Shown piece after piece: positions 8,950 through 17,174 of a DNA stretch of 64,000 nucleotides. The notes under the pieces were generated by a model. It saw nothing but the letters and a program-made list of their open reading frames with translations. It was not told the DNA's origin and ran no database searches. A program made the translations under genes and the position numbers. Source of the DNA: Lachnoclostridium sp. UBA903. GTDB taxonomy: Bacteria; Bacillota; Clostridia; Lachnospirales; Lachnospiraceae. The first letter of the stretch is position 1. Every line of letters begins with the position of its first letter. The DNA is taken from positions 1 through 64,000 of the forward strand of contig DBEP01000074.1 of assembly GCA_002294045.1 (NCBI GenBank), written 5' to 3'.

Positions 8950-9729
8950 TTATATGTTATACATGCCGATCGTTTCATGAAATGTATTGATTACATTCGT
9001 ACGGTACTCCGAGAATTCCTTGCTGCTGCGGTCCCTTGGCCTGGGCAGATTTATGTGGAAAATATTTCTGATTTCGGCAGGCCTTGCACTCATAACCACA
9101 ACCTTGTCACCTAAGAAAATAGCTTCTTCAATATCATGTGTAACCATTATCATGGTCGTCTTATCCGCCAGCCAAATGCGTTCCAGTTCCGCCTGCATGT
9201 TCATTTTTGTCAAAGCATCCAGGGCTCCCAATGGTTCGTCCAGCAGCAATATTTTGGGTTGTCTGATCAACGCCCTGGCAATGGACGCCCTTTGTGCCAT
9301 TCCTCCTGAAAGCTGTCTCGGATACGCCTTTTCAAACTCTCCTAATCCCACTTTTTCCAGGTAAAGTTGAATCTTATCTTTAATATAACTTTTTTTGCCT
9401 TCCAGTCCCAGCGCAACATTTTCACCAACCGTAAGCCAGGGAAGCAGCCGGTGCTCCTGAAAAATAACTCCTCTGTCCAGTCCGGGCTTTTCAATCTTTT
9501 TCCCTTCTAAAAGAGTCTCCCCTTCATAATCATTTTCCAATCCGGCAATCAGTCTAAGCAAGGTTGTTTTTCCGCAGCCGCTGGGGCCGATTAATGTTAC
9601 AAATTCTCCCCTGTTAATATTAAGCGAAACCTTCTCAATCGCCTTTACATCCTTTTCTTTCCCATGAAATGTTTTTGATACGTTATTTATCTTTAATATA
9701 ACGGAATTATCAACTGAAACAGCAGTCAT
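8950..9729 (-). CDS. NitT/TauT family ABC importer ATPase
   Basis: 259 residues with Walker A GPSGCGKTT (about 44), Q-loop IFQEHRLLPW, signature LSGGMAQRASIARAL and Walker B ILLLDEPLGALDALT, then VTHDIEEA. The Q-loop and the MNMQAELERIW block place it with SsuB/TauB/NrtD-type ATPases. The start follows an AGAGGTGAG site. It lies between the permease and desulfinase copy 1 and energises uptake of a small anionic organic compound, probably a sulfonate or sulfinate given the two DszB-like neighbours. Confidence 0.92.
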   Translation of the reverse strand: MTAVSVDNSVILKINNVSKTFHGKEKDVKAIEKVSLNINRGEFVTLIGPSGCGKTTLLRLIAGLENDYEGETLLEGKKIEKPGLDRGVIFQEHRLLPWLTVGENVALGLEGKKSYIKDKIQLYLEKVGLGEFEKAYPRQLSGGMAQRASIARALIRQPKILLLDEPLGALDALTKMNMQAELERIWLADKTTMIMVTHDIEEAIFLGDKVVVMSARPAEIRNIFHINLPRPRDRSSKEFSEYRTNVINTFHETIGMYNI

Positions 9730-9805
9730 ATCTCACCTCTTCCTCCCTCTTTGGCAGCAGCATCCCTCTCAGAGCTATTCTCAACCTCATCGACGGTATT
9801 TACTG

Positions 9806-10627
9806 TTAAGCTTTGCCCTGGTTGTCCGTCTTCCAGCGCAGGGCTGTCTTTTCCAACAGCCGAAGGAAAAAGTCTATTAACATTCCCACGGCGGCAATAA
9901 CAAACATCAAAGCAATCAGTTTGTCAGACATCAGGAATTCTTTCGCCTGCAGCAAACCATAACCCAGCCCCGTAAGTCCTCCAAGCATTTCCGCCGCAAC
10001 AACGGCCATCCAGGAGTTTCCTGCTGCCAAACGGAGCCCTGTAAATATGGACGGCGTTGCGGAAGGAAGGACGATTTTGCATATAAAGTCCTTCCTGGTC
10101 AGTTCCAGCACTTTAGCCAATTCCACATATTCAATCTGGACTCCGTGAATCCCCTGCACGGTATTTAAGTATATGGGAATAAAAACCGCCCTTGCAATAA
10201 TAATATGTTTCGAGGTCTCACCAATTCCAAACCACAAGATGATAAGAGGAATCCAGGCATACAGAGGAATCTGTCTTATTACGTCAACCAAAGGGGAAAA
10301 TATCCTTTCCAGTACCTTGTTCAGTCCGCTTCCGATACCAAGTGCCAATGCCGCACCTGCACCTGTAATATAACCAATCAGAACACGCCTCATACTGACG
10401 GATAAATCAATTGCCAGGGTCCCGTCTTCGATAATCCGGAAAAAGGCTTTTACTATTTTTACCGGTGAAGGCAGAATAACTTCCATTAAAACACCTGCAT
10501 CCGCTAATATCTGCCACAGGACCAAAAGCAATACCGGAACAGCCAAGAAATTAAACCAGGTTTTTATTTTTTCTACGGCCGTTTTATTCCTTATGGGATT
10601 TTTATCCGTACCGGTATGATTCCTCAT
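9806..10627 (-). CDS. NitT/TauT family ABC importer permease (SsuC/TauC-like)
   Basis: About 273 residues: a cytoplasmic tail, then six helices with the EAA coupling loop in EYVELAKVLELTRKDFICKI and the downstream LPSATPSIFTGLRLA. I place the start at ATG 10625-10627, behind a perfect AAGGAGG. An in-frame ATG 18 bp upstream overlaps the stop of the preceding gene and has no ribosome site. It forms the membrane channel with the ATPase encoded 76 bp downstream. Confidence 0.9.
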   Translation of the reverse strand: MRNHTGTDKNPIRNKTAVEKIKTWFNFLAVPVLLLVLWQILADAGVLMEVILPSPVKIVKAFFRIIEDGTLAIDLSVSMRRVLIGYITGAGAALALGIGSGLNKVLERIFSPLVDVIRQIPLYAWIPLIILWFGIGETSKHIIIARAVFIPIYLNTVQGIHGVQIEYVELAKVLELTRKDFICKIVLPSATPSIFTGLRLAAGNSWMAVVAAEMLGGLTGLGYGLLQAKEFLMSDKLIALMFVIAAVGMLIDFFLRLLEKTALRWKTDNQGKA

Positions 10628-10641
10628 CACTGCCTCCTTCT

Positions 10642-11673
10642 TCATAGCTTCAGCCGTTCCTTTTCAATTTCACGGATGGCAGTCTTTAGAAAATAATCAT
10701 CTGCCCAGGTATATACATCCACAGGATTATTCAGATAACCGTGAGTATATAAGAATCTGGCCTGGCTTTCCAGGGTAATAAGGCTTTCTTCCGATAAATC
10801 CACCCGTAAATGCTTATAAAAATCCTTATCAAAGGAATTCTGGTATTGCCATACCGTCCCGTAAGTCTGTTCCGCCAGTAATTTTTCGGCTTCTGTTTTA
10901 TTCTCCCGGGCCCATTCGGCGGCCAGCAGTGTTTGTTTTACATACTCCACAACAATTTCCGGTCTTTCTTCCGCCAAATACCTGCTTACGGTAAGGGTAT
11001 TGGGATATTCATTGTTAACCGGTGACAGCTGGCTTCTGTCCGCGCTTAAATCATAAACCACTTTATATTTGCCCGTATCCAGTAATCTCTGCAGTTTCGA
11101 CAGCTTAACAAATACGGCATCCACTTCTTTCTTATCCAGAGCTTCTATTTCAACCGCTTCCAGATCCGGAAAGTGTTTTCCTTCCCGTTTATCGCTTATA
11201 AAATCCTTCTCGTCCGTCAATTGTATAAAGCGTACATCTTCTATGGAAATTCCCTGGGCTGAAAGTGCAATTTCAAATGCTTCCTCAGCGGTTGCCTTAT
11301 GAAAATCTATCAGGGCGTTGGGATGTACCGGGATACCTATTTTGGCGTACCTCAGCTGATAAGGGTATTCAATTGCGGAATCAGCCCTGGCAATAATGGC
11401 CTGGCGCTGGCGGAGCAGATTTAAACCAATCAATACTACCTGGGCTCCGTTGGACTTAGCCCATAAAGGGGGAATATTTCCCCCTTCACGGAACAGCCTG
11501 TCATTCTGGTAATGAAAATGTGCCGCCCATTTATCTCTGGATAAGGTCTGTAATTTAACTGGTTCCACATTAAATTTTTCCAGGCCTTTTTTTAAAAATC
11601 CCCGGTTAGCAGCCACATAGGAAGCATTTCCCACCGGGCAAATCGTATAATAAATTTCTTTTATATCAGCCAT
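10642..11673 (-). CDS. DszB-like sulfinate desulfinase homologue, copy 2
   Basis: 343 residues, paralogous to the protein at 7863-8876 and also without a signal sequence. It keeps the DszB catalytic set: Cys12 in YTICPVGN, His52 in AHFHYQNDRLFREGG and Arg62 ten residues later, then the invariant NIPPLWAKSNGA. Divergence from copy 1 is concentrated in the middle (residues about 125-190), where substrate contacts would be expected. The start has an AAAGGAG site. Second gene of the importer operon, directly after the binding lipoprotein. Two diverged copies suggest two related substrates or a heteromeric enzyme; this is inference. Confidence 0.72.
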   Translation of the reverse strand: MADIKEIYYTICPVGNASYVAANRGFLKKGLEKFNVEPVKLQTLSRDKWAAHFHYQNDRLFREGGNIPPLWAKSNGAQVVLIGLNLLRQRQAIIARADSAIEYPYQLRYAKIGIPVHPNALIDFHKATAEEAFEIALSAQGISIEDVRFIQLTDEKDFISDKREGKHFPDLEAVEIEALDKKEVDAVFVKLSKLQRLLDTGKYKVVYDLSADRSQLSPVNNEYPNTLTVSRYLAEERPEIVVEYVKQTLLAAEWARENKTEAEKLLAEQTYGTVWQYQNSFDKDFYKHLRVDLSEESLITLESQARFLYTHGYLNNPVDVYTWADDYFLKTAIREIEKERLKL

Positions 11674-11684
11674 GCTTTACTCCT

Positions 11685-12863
11685 TTACAGCAAATTTTCA
11701 GAAAACAATTCATTTACATCAATCGCTTTCTCTTTGTCAATATCTCCATGTTCAACCAGCCAGTCCTGAAAAGCCTTTGTTTCTTCCTTAATCTGCTCTA
11801 TGGTATAATCAGAACGGTAAAAAGTTTCTTTGGAACGTTCCCACCAAAACCTTGTATTTTCCGCAGGTTCCCTGTTTACGGATTCTACGACCAAAGCCGC
11901 CGCATCCTGATTTTGAATGATATATGCATTTACTACGTCTCTGAACTTAGTCCAGGCCTTTACAATATTGGGATTATCTTCTGCAAAAGCGGAGGTCGTA
12001 AATACTACCGTGCTTCCTCCCCCGTTTACATAGATGCCGTCTTCGATTGCATATGATACTTCCTTTGCGGTGCCGTCAAGCAGAATAGGGGATATGGAAG
12101 ATAAGGGGTGCTGTGAAATGGCATCGATTTCTCCTGCCAATAAAGCGGTTTTCATTTCTCCGGAAGGAATATTAACATAATTCCAGTCCTCTCCTTCCTC
12201 CCAGCCCAGAGATTCCGTTCTTTCAAACAATACCATATAAGGGCAGCCTGCACGCCAGCTTCCGATTTTCTTTCCCTTCAAATCTTCAAAAGTTTCAATT
12301 CCGGAATCTGCCCTGACAATGACGCTGGCAATCTCAGGAGCCGGATGCTGGGATACTTGTACCGCCGTTAAATCTGCACCTTCCGAACGATACAGCAAAT
12401 AAGGATACAGCATCCGATATGCAAAATGGAGCTCTTTCCTTTCCATCAGCTGTGCCTCATTGCCAATACTGCCTTCCACATTTTCCACTTTAATTCCGGC
12501 CTCACCGAATAAGTCATCAAACCATCCTTTTTCTTTTGCTATGTATCCGAAGGAATCCGCAGCTGATTTAATGGTTTTCGCATCTTCAAACGGATAGGCC
12601 GCTTTCAGTTCCTCAATAACGGCTTCAATTACCTCTTCGGTAATAATATCCTCCGAAGTTACGTTTCTTGAAACCAATTCTTCGGCCAGTACTTTTGCTT
12701 CTGAGGGCTCCTCTTCCGATTCTTTTTCTTCCGCCGTATCGGGTGTTTCCGCCGTTATATCTCCGGGTGTTGTTTCATCTGTTGTTTTATTGGTTTTGCA
12801 ACCTGTTAAAATTACCGCTATAAGAACTGTCGTTAACAGGAGCGTAAAGTGTTTTTGTTTCAT
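11685..12863 (-). CDS. NitT/TauT family substrate-binding lipoprotein (SsuA/NMT1-like)
   Basis: 392 residues from the ATG at 12861-12863, behind AAGGAGGAG. A longer in-frame reading to 12983 crosses a terminator hairpin and is rejected. The N-terminus is a lipoprotein signal with lipobox LTGC (Cys22), then an acidic linker rich in Glu, Thr and Pro. The binding domain contains GYIAKEKGWFDDLFGEAGI, ELHFAYRMLYPYLLYRSEG and the VRADSGIETFEDLKGKKIG block typical of SsuA/TauA/ThiY proteins. It captures the substrate outside the membrane for the permease and ATPase encoded downstream. First gene of the operon. Confidence 0.9.
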   Translation of the reverse strand: MKQKHFTLLLTTVLIAVILTGCKTNKTTDETTPGDITAETPDTAEEKESEEEPSEAKVLAEELVSRNVTSEDIITEEVIEAVIEELKAAYPFEDAKTIKSAADSFGYIAKEKGWFDDLFGEAGIKVENVEGSIGNEAQLMERKELHFAYRMLYPYLLYRSEGADLTAVQVSQHPAPEIASVIVRADSGIETFEDLKGKKIGSWRAGCPYMVLFERTESLGWEEGEDWNYVNIPSGEMKTALLAGEIDAISQHPLSSISPILLDGTAKEVSYAIEDGIYVNGGGSTVVFTTSAFAEDNPNIVKAWTKFRDVVNAYIIQNQDAAALVVESVNREPAENTRFWWERSKETFYRSDYTIEQIKEETKAFQDWLVEHGDIDKEKAIDVNELFSENLL

Positions 12864-12914
12864 AATTCTCCTCCTTAATGTAATGGGGTTTACTGCTTCA
12901 TAATTTACGATGGC

Positions 12915-12960
12915 TTTTATGCAATAGGACGCAATTTCATATTGATATTGAATAAAAAAA
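12915..12960. repeat. R1 stem-loop repeat, copy B
   Basis: TTTTATGCAATAGGACGCAATTTC is followed by a duplicated ATATTGATATTGAATAAAAAAA arm. It matches the R1 core exactly over AATAGGACGCAATTTC. It sits in the 5' leader of the importer operon directly downstream (in transcription) of the leader terminator, so the terminator U-tract and the repeat overlap. Confidence 0.8.
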
Positions 12961-13004
12961 GCTCTAAAACACAGGAATACCAATATATCCCTGTGTTTTA
13001 GAGC
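12961..13004 (-). terminator. Leader terminator (candidate attenuator) of the importer/desulfinase operon
   Basis: On the minus strand a 19-bp stem (one G-U pair; 13004-12986 with 12979-12961) closes a 6-nt loop and is followed by seven T residues, a very strong intrinsic terminator. It lies about 100 nt before the first start codon, downstream of the promoter at 13039-13067. A small hairpin CTGG-ACAA-CCAG precedes it by 4 nt. I do not recognise a known riboswitch or T-box in the roughly 30 nt before it. The hairpin itself is clear; the regulatory role is inference. Confidence 0.8.
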
Positions 13005-13038
13005 CTCTGGTTGTCCAGTCAGCCTAAATTACGTGTTG

Positions 13039-13067
13039 ATTATAATTTCATCCTTAACGGATGTCAA
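13039..13067 (-). promoter_or_regulatory. Consensus sigma-A promoter of the importer/desulfinase operon
   Basis: A perfect TTGACA (13062-13067), a 17-bp spacer and a perfect TATAAT (13039-13044) on the minus strand. The spacer contains an inverted repeat CATCC-GTTAA-GGATG that could bind a repressor. A consensus promoter followed by a leader terminator fits control by termination or repression rather than by activation. Confidence 0.85.
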
Positions 13068-13186
13068 TTGCCTTTTCTTATTATATAAATAAATTCATGA
13101 TGTCTTATAAATATTGTCTGATATTGTCTGCTTCTGTCGCTTTAATAAAAAAGTGAATTCATAACAAAAGCGGTACTTCTGTATTT

Positions 13187-13507
13187 TCATACTTTCTCCC
13201 GGGATATTCTTATCCCGCCGACTTTTGCCTCAATCTTATTTTCTTCCGCAAAAGCATTGATAAATTCTATTATATTATTTTTATATCTTTCCAGGAAATA
13301 AACGGCAATTTCTTCCTTTACACTTTCCGGTAAGGAATTCAGCGCCGTTTTGGCAATGGAACCGGGCAGCTTATCCAGTCCGTTTAATATCTGTATCAGC
13401 CTTCCGGAGTCTTCCCTCTCAGATAATTTATCTATTACTATGGGAATTAAGGTATCCGCAATTTCTCCATATTTAATCTGGTCCAATAATATCTCTATAT
13501 TAATCAT
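13187..13507 (-). CDS. Small hypothetical protein (106 aa)
   Basis: I do not recognise this family. The start is the ATG at 13505-13507, 10 nt behind a strong AGGAGG; the frame is open further upstream but lacks a start signal there. The product is soluble and helical, with no signal peptide, membrane segment or cysteine. Its N-terminal half repeats hydrophobic heptad-like spacing (ILLDQIKYGEIADTLIPIVI). It is alone between the importer operon and a repeat-rich non-coding region, so context gives no function. Confidence 0.6.
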   Translation of the reverse strand: MINIEILLDQIKYGEIADTLIPIVIDKLSEREDSGRLIQILNGLDKLPGSIAKTALNSLPESVKEEIAVYFLERYKNNIIEFINAFAEENKIEAKVGGIRISREKV

Positions 13508-13848
13508 TTCTTTATTCCTCCTAATCGGGCTACATATTTTAAGGCAGCAACTCCTTATCCCTATAGATATTTTATTTATAATAAGAAATGAAAGTTCCTG
13601 ATATTTTACAATATGTGATGAAATAATACCTGTCAGGATAAAAAATGTTATATTCATTACAATTAATACTTTTTTTGACAGGACGGCCTGCCTGGTCCGA
13701 GACATACACTCGCCAAAATGTGTTCATAGCCCGTCTGAGAAAACAGGCAATTGTTATTATTAAAATCTCGGCCACCGGGAATTTTAACAAGGCGATTCTT
13801 CTGACGGAACGTTATTTTGCAGCATATAAGAAAGTATCCTGCGGAGCG

Positions 13849-13887
13849 TTTTTATTCAATAGGACGCAATTTCCTATTGAATAAAAA
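13849..13887. repeat. R1 stem-loop repeat, copy C (perfect)
   Basis: The cleanest member of the family: perfect 16-bp arms TTTTTATTCAATAGGA / TCCTATTGAATAAAAA around a CGCAATT loop. It is preceded by GCGGAGCG, a sequence also found in front of copy E (63605-63612). T-rich on one side and A-rich on the other, it could terminate transcription in both directions. Confidence 0.88.
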
Positions 13888-14248
13888 AAACGCCTTTCGG
13901 CGTTATCCAAGACATTATATCTTCTTTTCATATTTATGCGGCCGCTGATAAGAGGCAGTATTCATGTGCCCGCCTCTAAACTCTTTGTTCTTCCTCTCTC
14001 CATCGGCTTCTATTTCTAAACCTGACTAAATTATACCAGTCAAAAATATTAAAATTGCCGGTTGCACTACTAGCTATCTATACCCCAAGTGCCCAAATAC
14101 AGGATATATCATAACGCATCAATTTTAATATTTGTTAATATCTAATACATATAAGGCTGTTTTATTCCGCATAATTGTTTTAGATATTAGCCTTTTATGG
14201 TATTGGTGGGCAAAAGGCAATGTTATAATACCATAATATGACATAATT

Positions 14249-14288
14249 TTCAATATTTTCATGTATTTTTTTTCATGAAAATATTGAA
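14249..14288. other. 15-bp perfect inverted repeat, possible terminator of the GH20 gene
   Basis: TTCAATATTTTCATG and its complement enclose a T-rich 10-nt loop. It lies 73 bp beyond the GH20 stop on that gene's downstream side. There is no clear T-tract after the stem on the minus strand, so the terminator role is uncertain. Confidence 0.55.
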
Positions 14289-14361
14289 GGAAATAATCCC
14301 GGAGAATGGCAGCTTCCGAAAGCAGTCTTCCTCCCTGGATTACTCCCTGCCTGTCTTCTGC

Positions 14362-16209
14362 TTAAAATTTTTCACGGAGATAATCCGCATACCAGAACAC
14401 CACTTCGCCGATACGGTACAGCTCCGATTCCCTGCTGACACTGCGCCATAAATTTTTATACTCCCCGTACCAGTATTCTAAGGAAACCGCCAGTTCCTTT
14501 GCCCGGAGTCCCGTCTTATTCCCTTCTTCGCCCAGGGCTGCAACGGCACCCACTTCATTCCACAATTTTACTCCTTCCGCCGCATGGATATAGGCCTGAT
14601 ACAGATAACGTTTCTCCTGTTTCGCCTCCGAAAGCAAATGGTACAGCTCCGTTATCTTTTCCGATAAAATGCGGTTGGAAGCCTTTACTTTTTCCCATGT
14701 GATATTTTTAAAAGCCTCTGCCAGAAGGTTGCTTTTCAGGCGTTTCTGCTCAAGTTCTTTATAGCATACGATTTCAAACCAGGTTGCCTCACTCTTTGTT
14801 GCTATCTCAGCAATCGTCTGCACAAAGCTCTCACCGGCATCCCCGTACTCCAATACAGAGATTTCACGGTTTATCTCATCAAAATCCGGGATATTTTTAT
14901 TCCAGGAAAATGCGGCCCCATATATCATACCCGTCGTAGAAAATTCAGGATGGTTGATATGTCCGAAATCACCCCAGTCCGTATTCAGAACGCCAATTGC
15001 ATGATACTTATAGCCATAGCTGCACATTCTGCTTATATTATCATAAGAATCTTTAATCAGGTTAATAAAATGGTTCCAGCCGCAGACACCCGGGCATACG
15101 TATTGTATTGCTCCCGCCTCTGCCAAAACTTTCGTTTCCTTTTCGCCCTGGTCGGGGGCATAACCCCAATTAAGACAAATGGTTTCCTGGGGAAGTTTTT
15201 TGATATATTCCGGCATGCCGCAGATAATATCGCCCCAGAACATAGGTGTTTTTCCCTTGGATATTATGTAATCACAGATTCTTTTAACAAAATTGACATA
15301 CATTTCATTCACTCCGATTCTGTCTGCCAATTCCTTGCTTCTTCCCTTACCCAGGTCAAAGGTTTCATCCGCACATAAATTAAAATAGCCGGAAGAAAAC
15401 AGGGGCATATACTCATCCAGCATTTTGATTACAAAGTCATAACTGGCTTCTTTTGAAATATCCAGGGTATGATGCGCCATACGTTCATAAAAGGAAAAAG
15501 GCTGTTTTTCGGCCTCCGGCAATTCACACAGGTCCGTATAGGTCTTGGTGCCCAGTACTTTATAGAGGTGGCCGAAGCTTGCTATGGAAGGGATTAAATC
15601 AATATGCAGATTCCTGCAATATAAATCAAATTCCAATATATCTTCTGCCGTCAGGGGGGTATCATCACGCCACACTTCACTGAAATCCCTAAACAGGAAA
15701 CTATGTTCAATATACAACTGGAGTTGATTTATTTTATAATACGCCAATTTATCCGCAAGGGCTTTAAGGGATTCCATAGTAGGAATCCTTCCCCGGGTCA
15801 CATCGTGATAAAAACCGCGGTTCGGCATATCCGGCAGGTCTTTAATGGTAAGACAGGGAAGTACCGCCCCTTTATTCTCAAAAATCTGCCTTAAGGTCTG
15901 TATCCCGTAAAGAATACCGGCATTGCTCCCGCCCTTAAGTTCTATTCCGACTTCCGTAATTTTAAGATAGTATTCCTCTTTTTGCAACTCTTTGTTAAGA
16001 CTTATAAAAATACAATCTTTCTCCCTTTCACCCTTGTTTATGCATAAGTCAAAGGAAAGCCTGTTCCATATATGCTTCTTTAACAGCTTCGCATGCTCCG
16101 TAACCTGCAGGTCACATTCCCTTTCAATCACAATTTTACAGTTGTACTTTAGAAGGAAACCCTGTTCCTTCTCTATGATTATCTTACTTGGTGCCGGTAT
16201 GAGATACAT
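14362..16209 (-). CDS. Glycoside hydrolase family 20 beta-N-acetylhexosaminidase
   Basis: 615 residues. An N-terminal GH20b-like domain (about 1-125, ending LYGIQTLRQIF) precedes a TIM barrel with RGFYHDVTRGRIPT and the catalytic Asp-Glu pair in NLCADETFDLGKG (about residue 280), where the Glu protonates the glycosidic bond and the Asp positions the substrate acetamido group. Later barrel motifs FWGDII and NWGYAPD are present. There is no signal peptide, so it acts in the cytoplasm on imported amino-sugar oligosaccharides or muropeptide fragments. AGGAGGAT precedes the ATG and there is a promoter at 16334-16361. It stands alone. Confidence 0.88.
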   Translation of the reverse strand: MYLIPAPSKIIIEKEQGFLLKYNCKIVIERECDLQVTEHAKLLKKHIWNRLSFDLCINKGEREKDCIFISLNKELQKEEYYLKITEVGIELKGGSNAGILYGIQTLRQIFENKGAVLPCLTIKDLPDMPNRGFYHDVTRGRIPTMESLKALADKLAYYKINQLQLYIEHSFLFRDFSEVWRDDTPLTAEDILEFDLYCRNLHIDLIPSIASFGHLYKVLGTKTYTDLCELPEAEKQPFSFYERMAHHTLDISKEASYDFVIKMLDEYMPLFSSGYFNLCADETFDLGKGRSKELADRIGVNEMYVNFVKRICDYIISKGKTPMFWGDIICGMPEYIKKLPQETICLNWGYAPDQGEKETKVLAEAGAIQYVCPGVCGWNHFINLIKDSYDNISRMCSYGYKYHAIGVLNTDWGDFGHINHPEFSTTGMIYGAAFSWNKNIPDFDEINREISVLEYGDAGESFVQTIAEIATKSEATWFEIVCYKELEQKRLKSNLLAEAFKNITWEKVKASNRILSEKITELYHLLSEAKQEKRYLYQAYIHAAEGVKLWNEVGAVAALGEEGNKTGLRAKELAVSLEYWYGEYKNLWRSVSRESELYRIGEVVFWYADYLREKF

Positions 16210-16333
16210 ATAAATCCTCCTTAGCCATACATGAGTTATTCGCGGAATACGGGCTTTAACACTTCAGTCCATATTCCGGATAATGATTGGAATGCCAATA
16301 TTCAGACAGCGGTTTAAAAATCCAATTTTAATC

Positions 16334-16361
16334 ATTATACTATTCTGCTTTTAAATATCAA
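16334..16361 (-). promoter_or_regulatory. Promoter of the GH20 gene (in the 343-bp gap 16210-16552)
   Basis: Minus strand TTGATA (16356-16361), 16-bp spacer, TATAAT (16334-16339). A small dyad ATTGG-AATG-CCAAT lies about 35 bp downstream and could be an operator. The rest of the gap is AT-rich with nothing recognisable. Confidence 0.65.
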
Positions 16362-16552
16362 GTACTCACGGGAAAATTTACAAATTTATTTATTAAAAAA
16401 TTTTATATTGTACTATCTTTTTTAATCATAACCGCAATTTTACTAAAAAAAAGAATTGAGAGCATATTACTTAGAGGGCAGGTGAGCAAAAACTTATAGC
16501 TTTTCCAATTTTTGAAATCTCAGGAACAGCATGAATGGAGCAGCCCCGTCAA

Positions 16553-17083
16553 TCATTTAAACAGCATGTTAGTGATGATTACACTGGAGAATACGCCGAC
16601 CAGGGTAGCAAACAGGGCTCCTGCAAGAGTATATCTGGTTTTTTTAATCTTTGCAGTCATAAAGTATACGCTCATGGTATAAAAAACAGTTTCCGTACAG
16701 CTCATAATTATGGAAGAGAGTCTGCCCAGATAGGAATCCGGACCGTATTCCTTAAAAACATCCAATAAGAGGCTGGTTGCGGCGGAGGAAGAGAAAAGCT
16801 TAACGGTCACCAGCGGTACAAGCTCTGACGGAAATTTGAGAAAATCCGTAAAAGGCCTGACTATAACCGCTAATAGATCAAGAGTGCCCGATGCCCTGAG
16901 TATTCCTATGGCTACCATTAGGCCAATCAGGGTTGGCATAATATTTAATACTACCTTAAAACCGTCCTCGGCCCCCTTTGTAAATTCATGAAATACCGGA
17001 GCTTTCATCAGCAAACCGAAGCCGACAATATAAAAAATAACAAACGGTATGATATAATCCGATATATATAATAAAAAATTCAT
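16553..17083 (-). CDS. spmB: Spore maturation protein B
   Basis: 176 residues from the ATG at 17081-17083; an upstream in-frame ATG lies inside the GGAGGG ribosome site and is rejected. It is a hydrophobic nucleoside-recognition (Gate) domain protein. KLFSSSAATSLLLDVFKEYGPDSYLGRLSSIIMSCTETVFYT is the SpmB signature region, with conserved S, T and E. SpmA and SpmB are needed in the mother cell or forespore membrane for spore core dehydration. It lies 91 bp after spmA and is the second gene of the pair. Confidence 0.93.
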   Translation of the reverse strand: MNFLLYISDYIIPFVIFYIVGFGLLMKAPVFHEFTKGAEDGFKVVLNIMPTLIGLMVAIGILRASGTLDLLAVIVRPFTDFLKFPSELVPLVTVKLFSSSAATSLLLDVFKEYGPDSYLGRLSSIIMSCTETVFYTMSVYFMTAKIKKTRYTLAGALFATLVGVFSSVIITNMLFK

Positions 17084-17174
17084 AATTCCCTCCATTCCTG
17101 CACGTATTTGATGCGCATGAGGTTGAAAGCTGATTTTGCATATTTATGAATCAGATATCTTCCTTTGGTTTTTA

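Larger units (their letters stand above)
13508..14361. other. 854-bp repeat-rich region without a supported gene
   Basis: No open frame here has a ribosome site or recognisable product. It holds R1 copy C (13849-13887), a small hairpin AACGCC-TTTC-GGCGTT (13889-13904), a dyad TAATATCTAA ... TTAGATATTA near 14140-14195, ATGGTATT ... AATACCAT near 14198-14234, and a 15-bp perfect hairpin at 14249-14288. These nested dyads look like remains of small palindromic elements. Confidence 0.6.

Noticed and set aside
8987..9364. 125-codon plus-strand frame across the ABC ATPase gene
   Set aside because: Antisense to the Walker B and signature region of a clear ABC ATPase; Ser-rich shadow composition.
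12864..12983. N-terminal extension of the binding lipoprotein to 12983
   Set aside because: The extension would read through the R1 repeat and part of the terminator hairpin and would destroy the lipoprotein signal. The ATG at 12863 has an ideal ribosome site.
12961..13030. S-box, T-box, ykkC or ANTAR leader in front of the importer operon
   Set aside because: The leader before the terminator is only about 30 nt, too short for the first three, and its hairpin loops do not show the ANTAR hexaloop pattern. It is kept as an unknown attenuator.
13508..13705. Extension of the 106-residue protein to 172 residues
   Set aside because: The added region crosses the AGGAGG ribosome site of the chosen start and has no start signal of its own.
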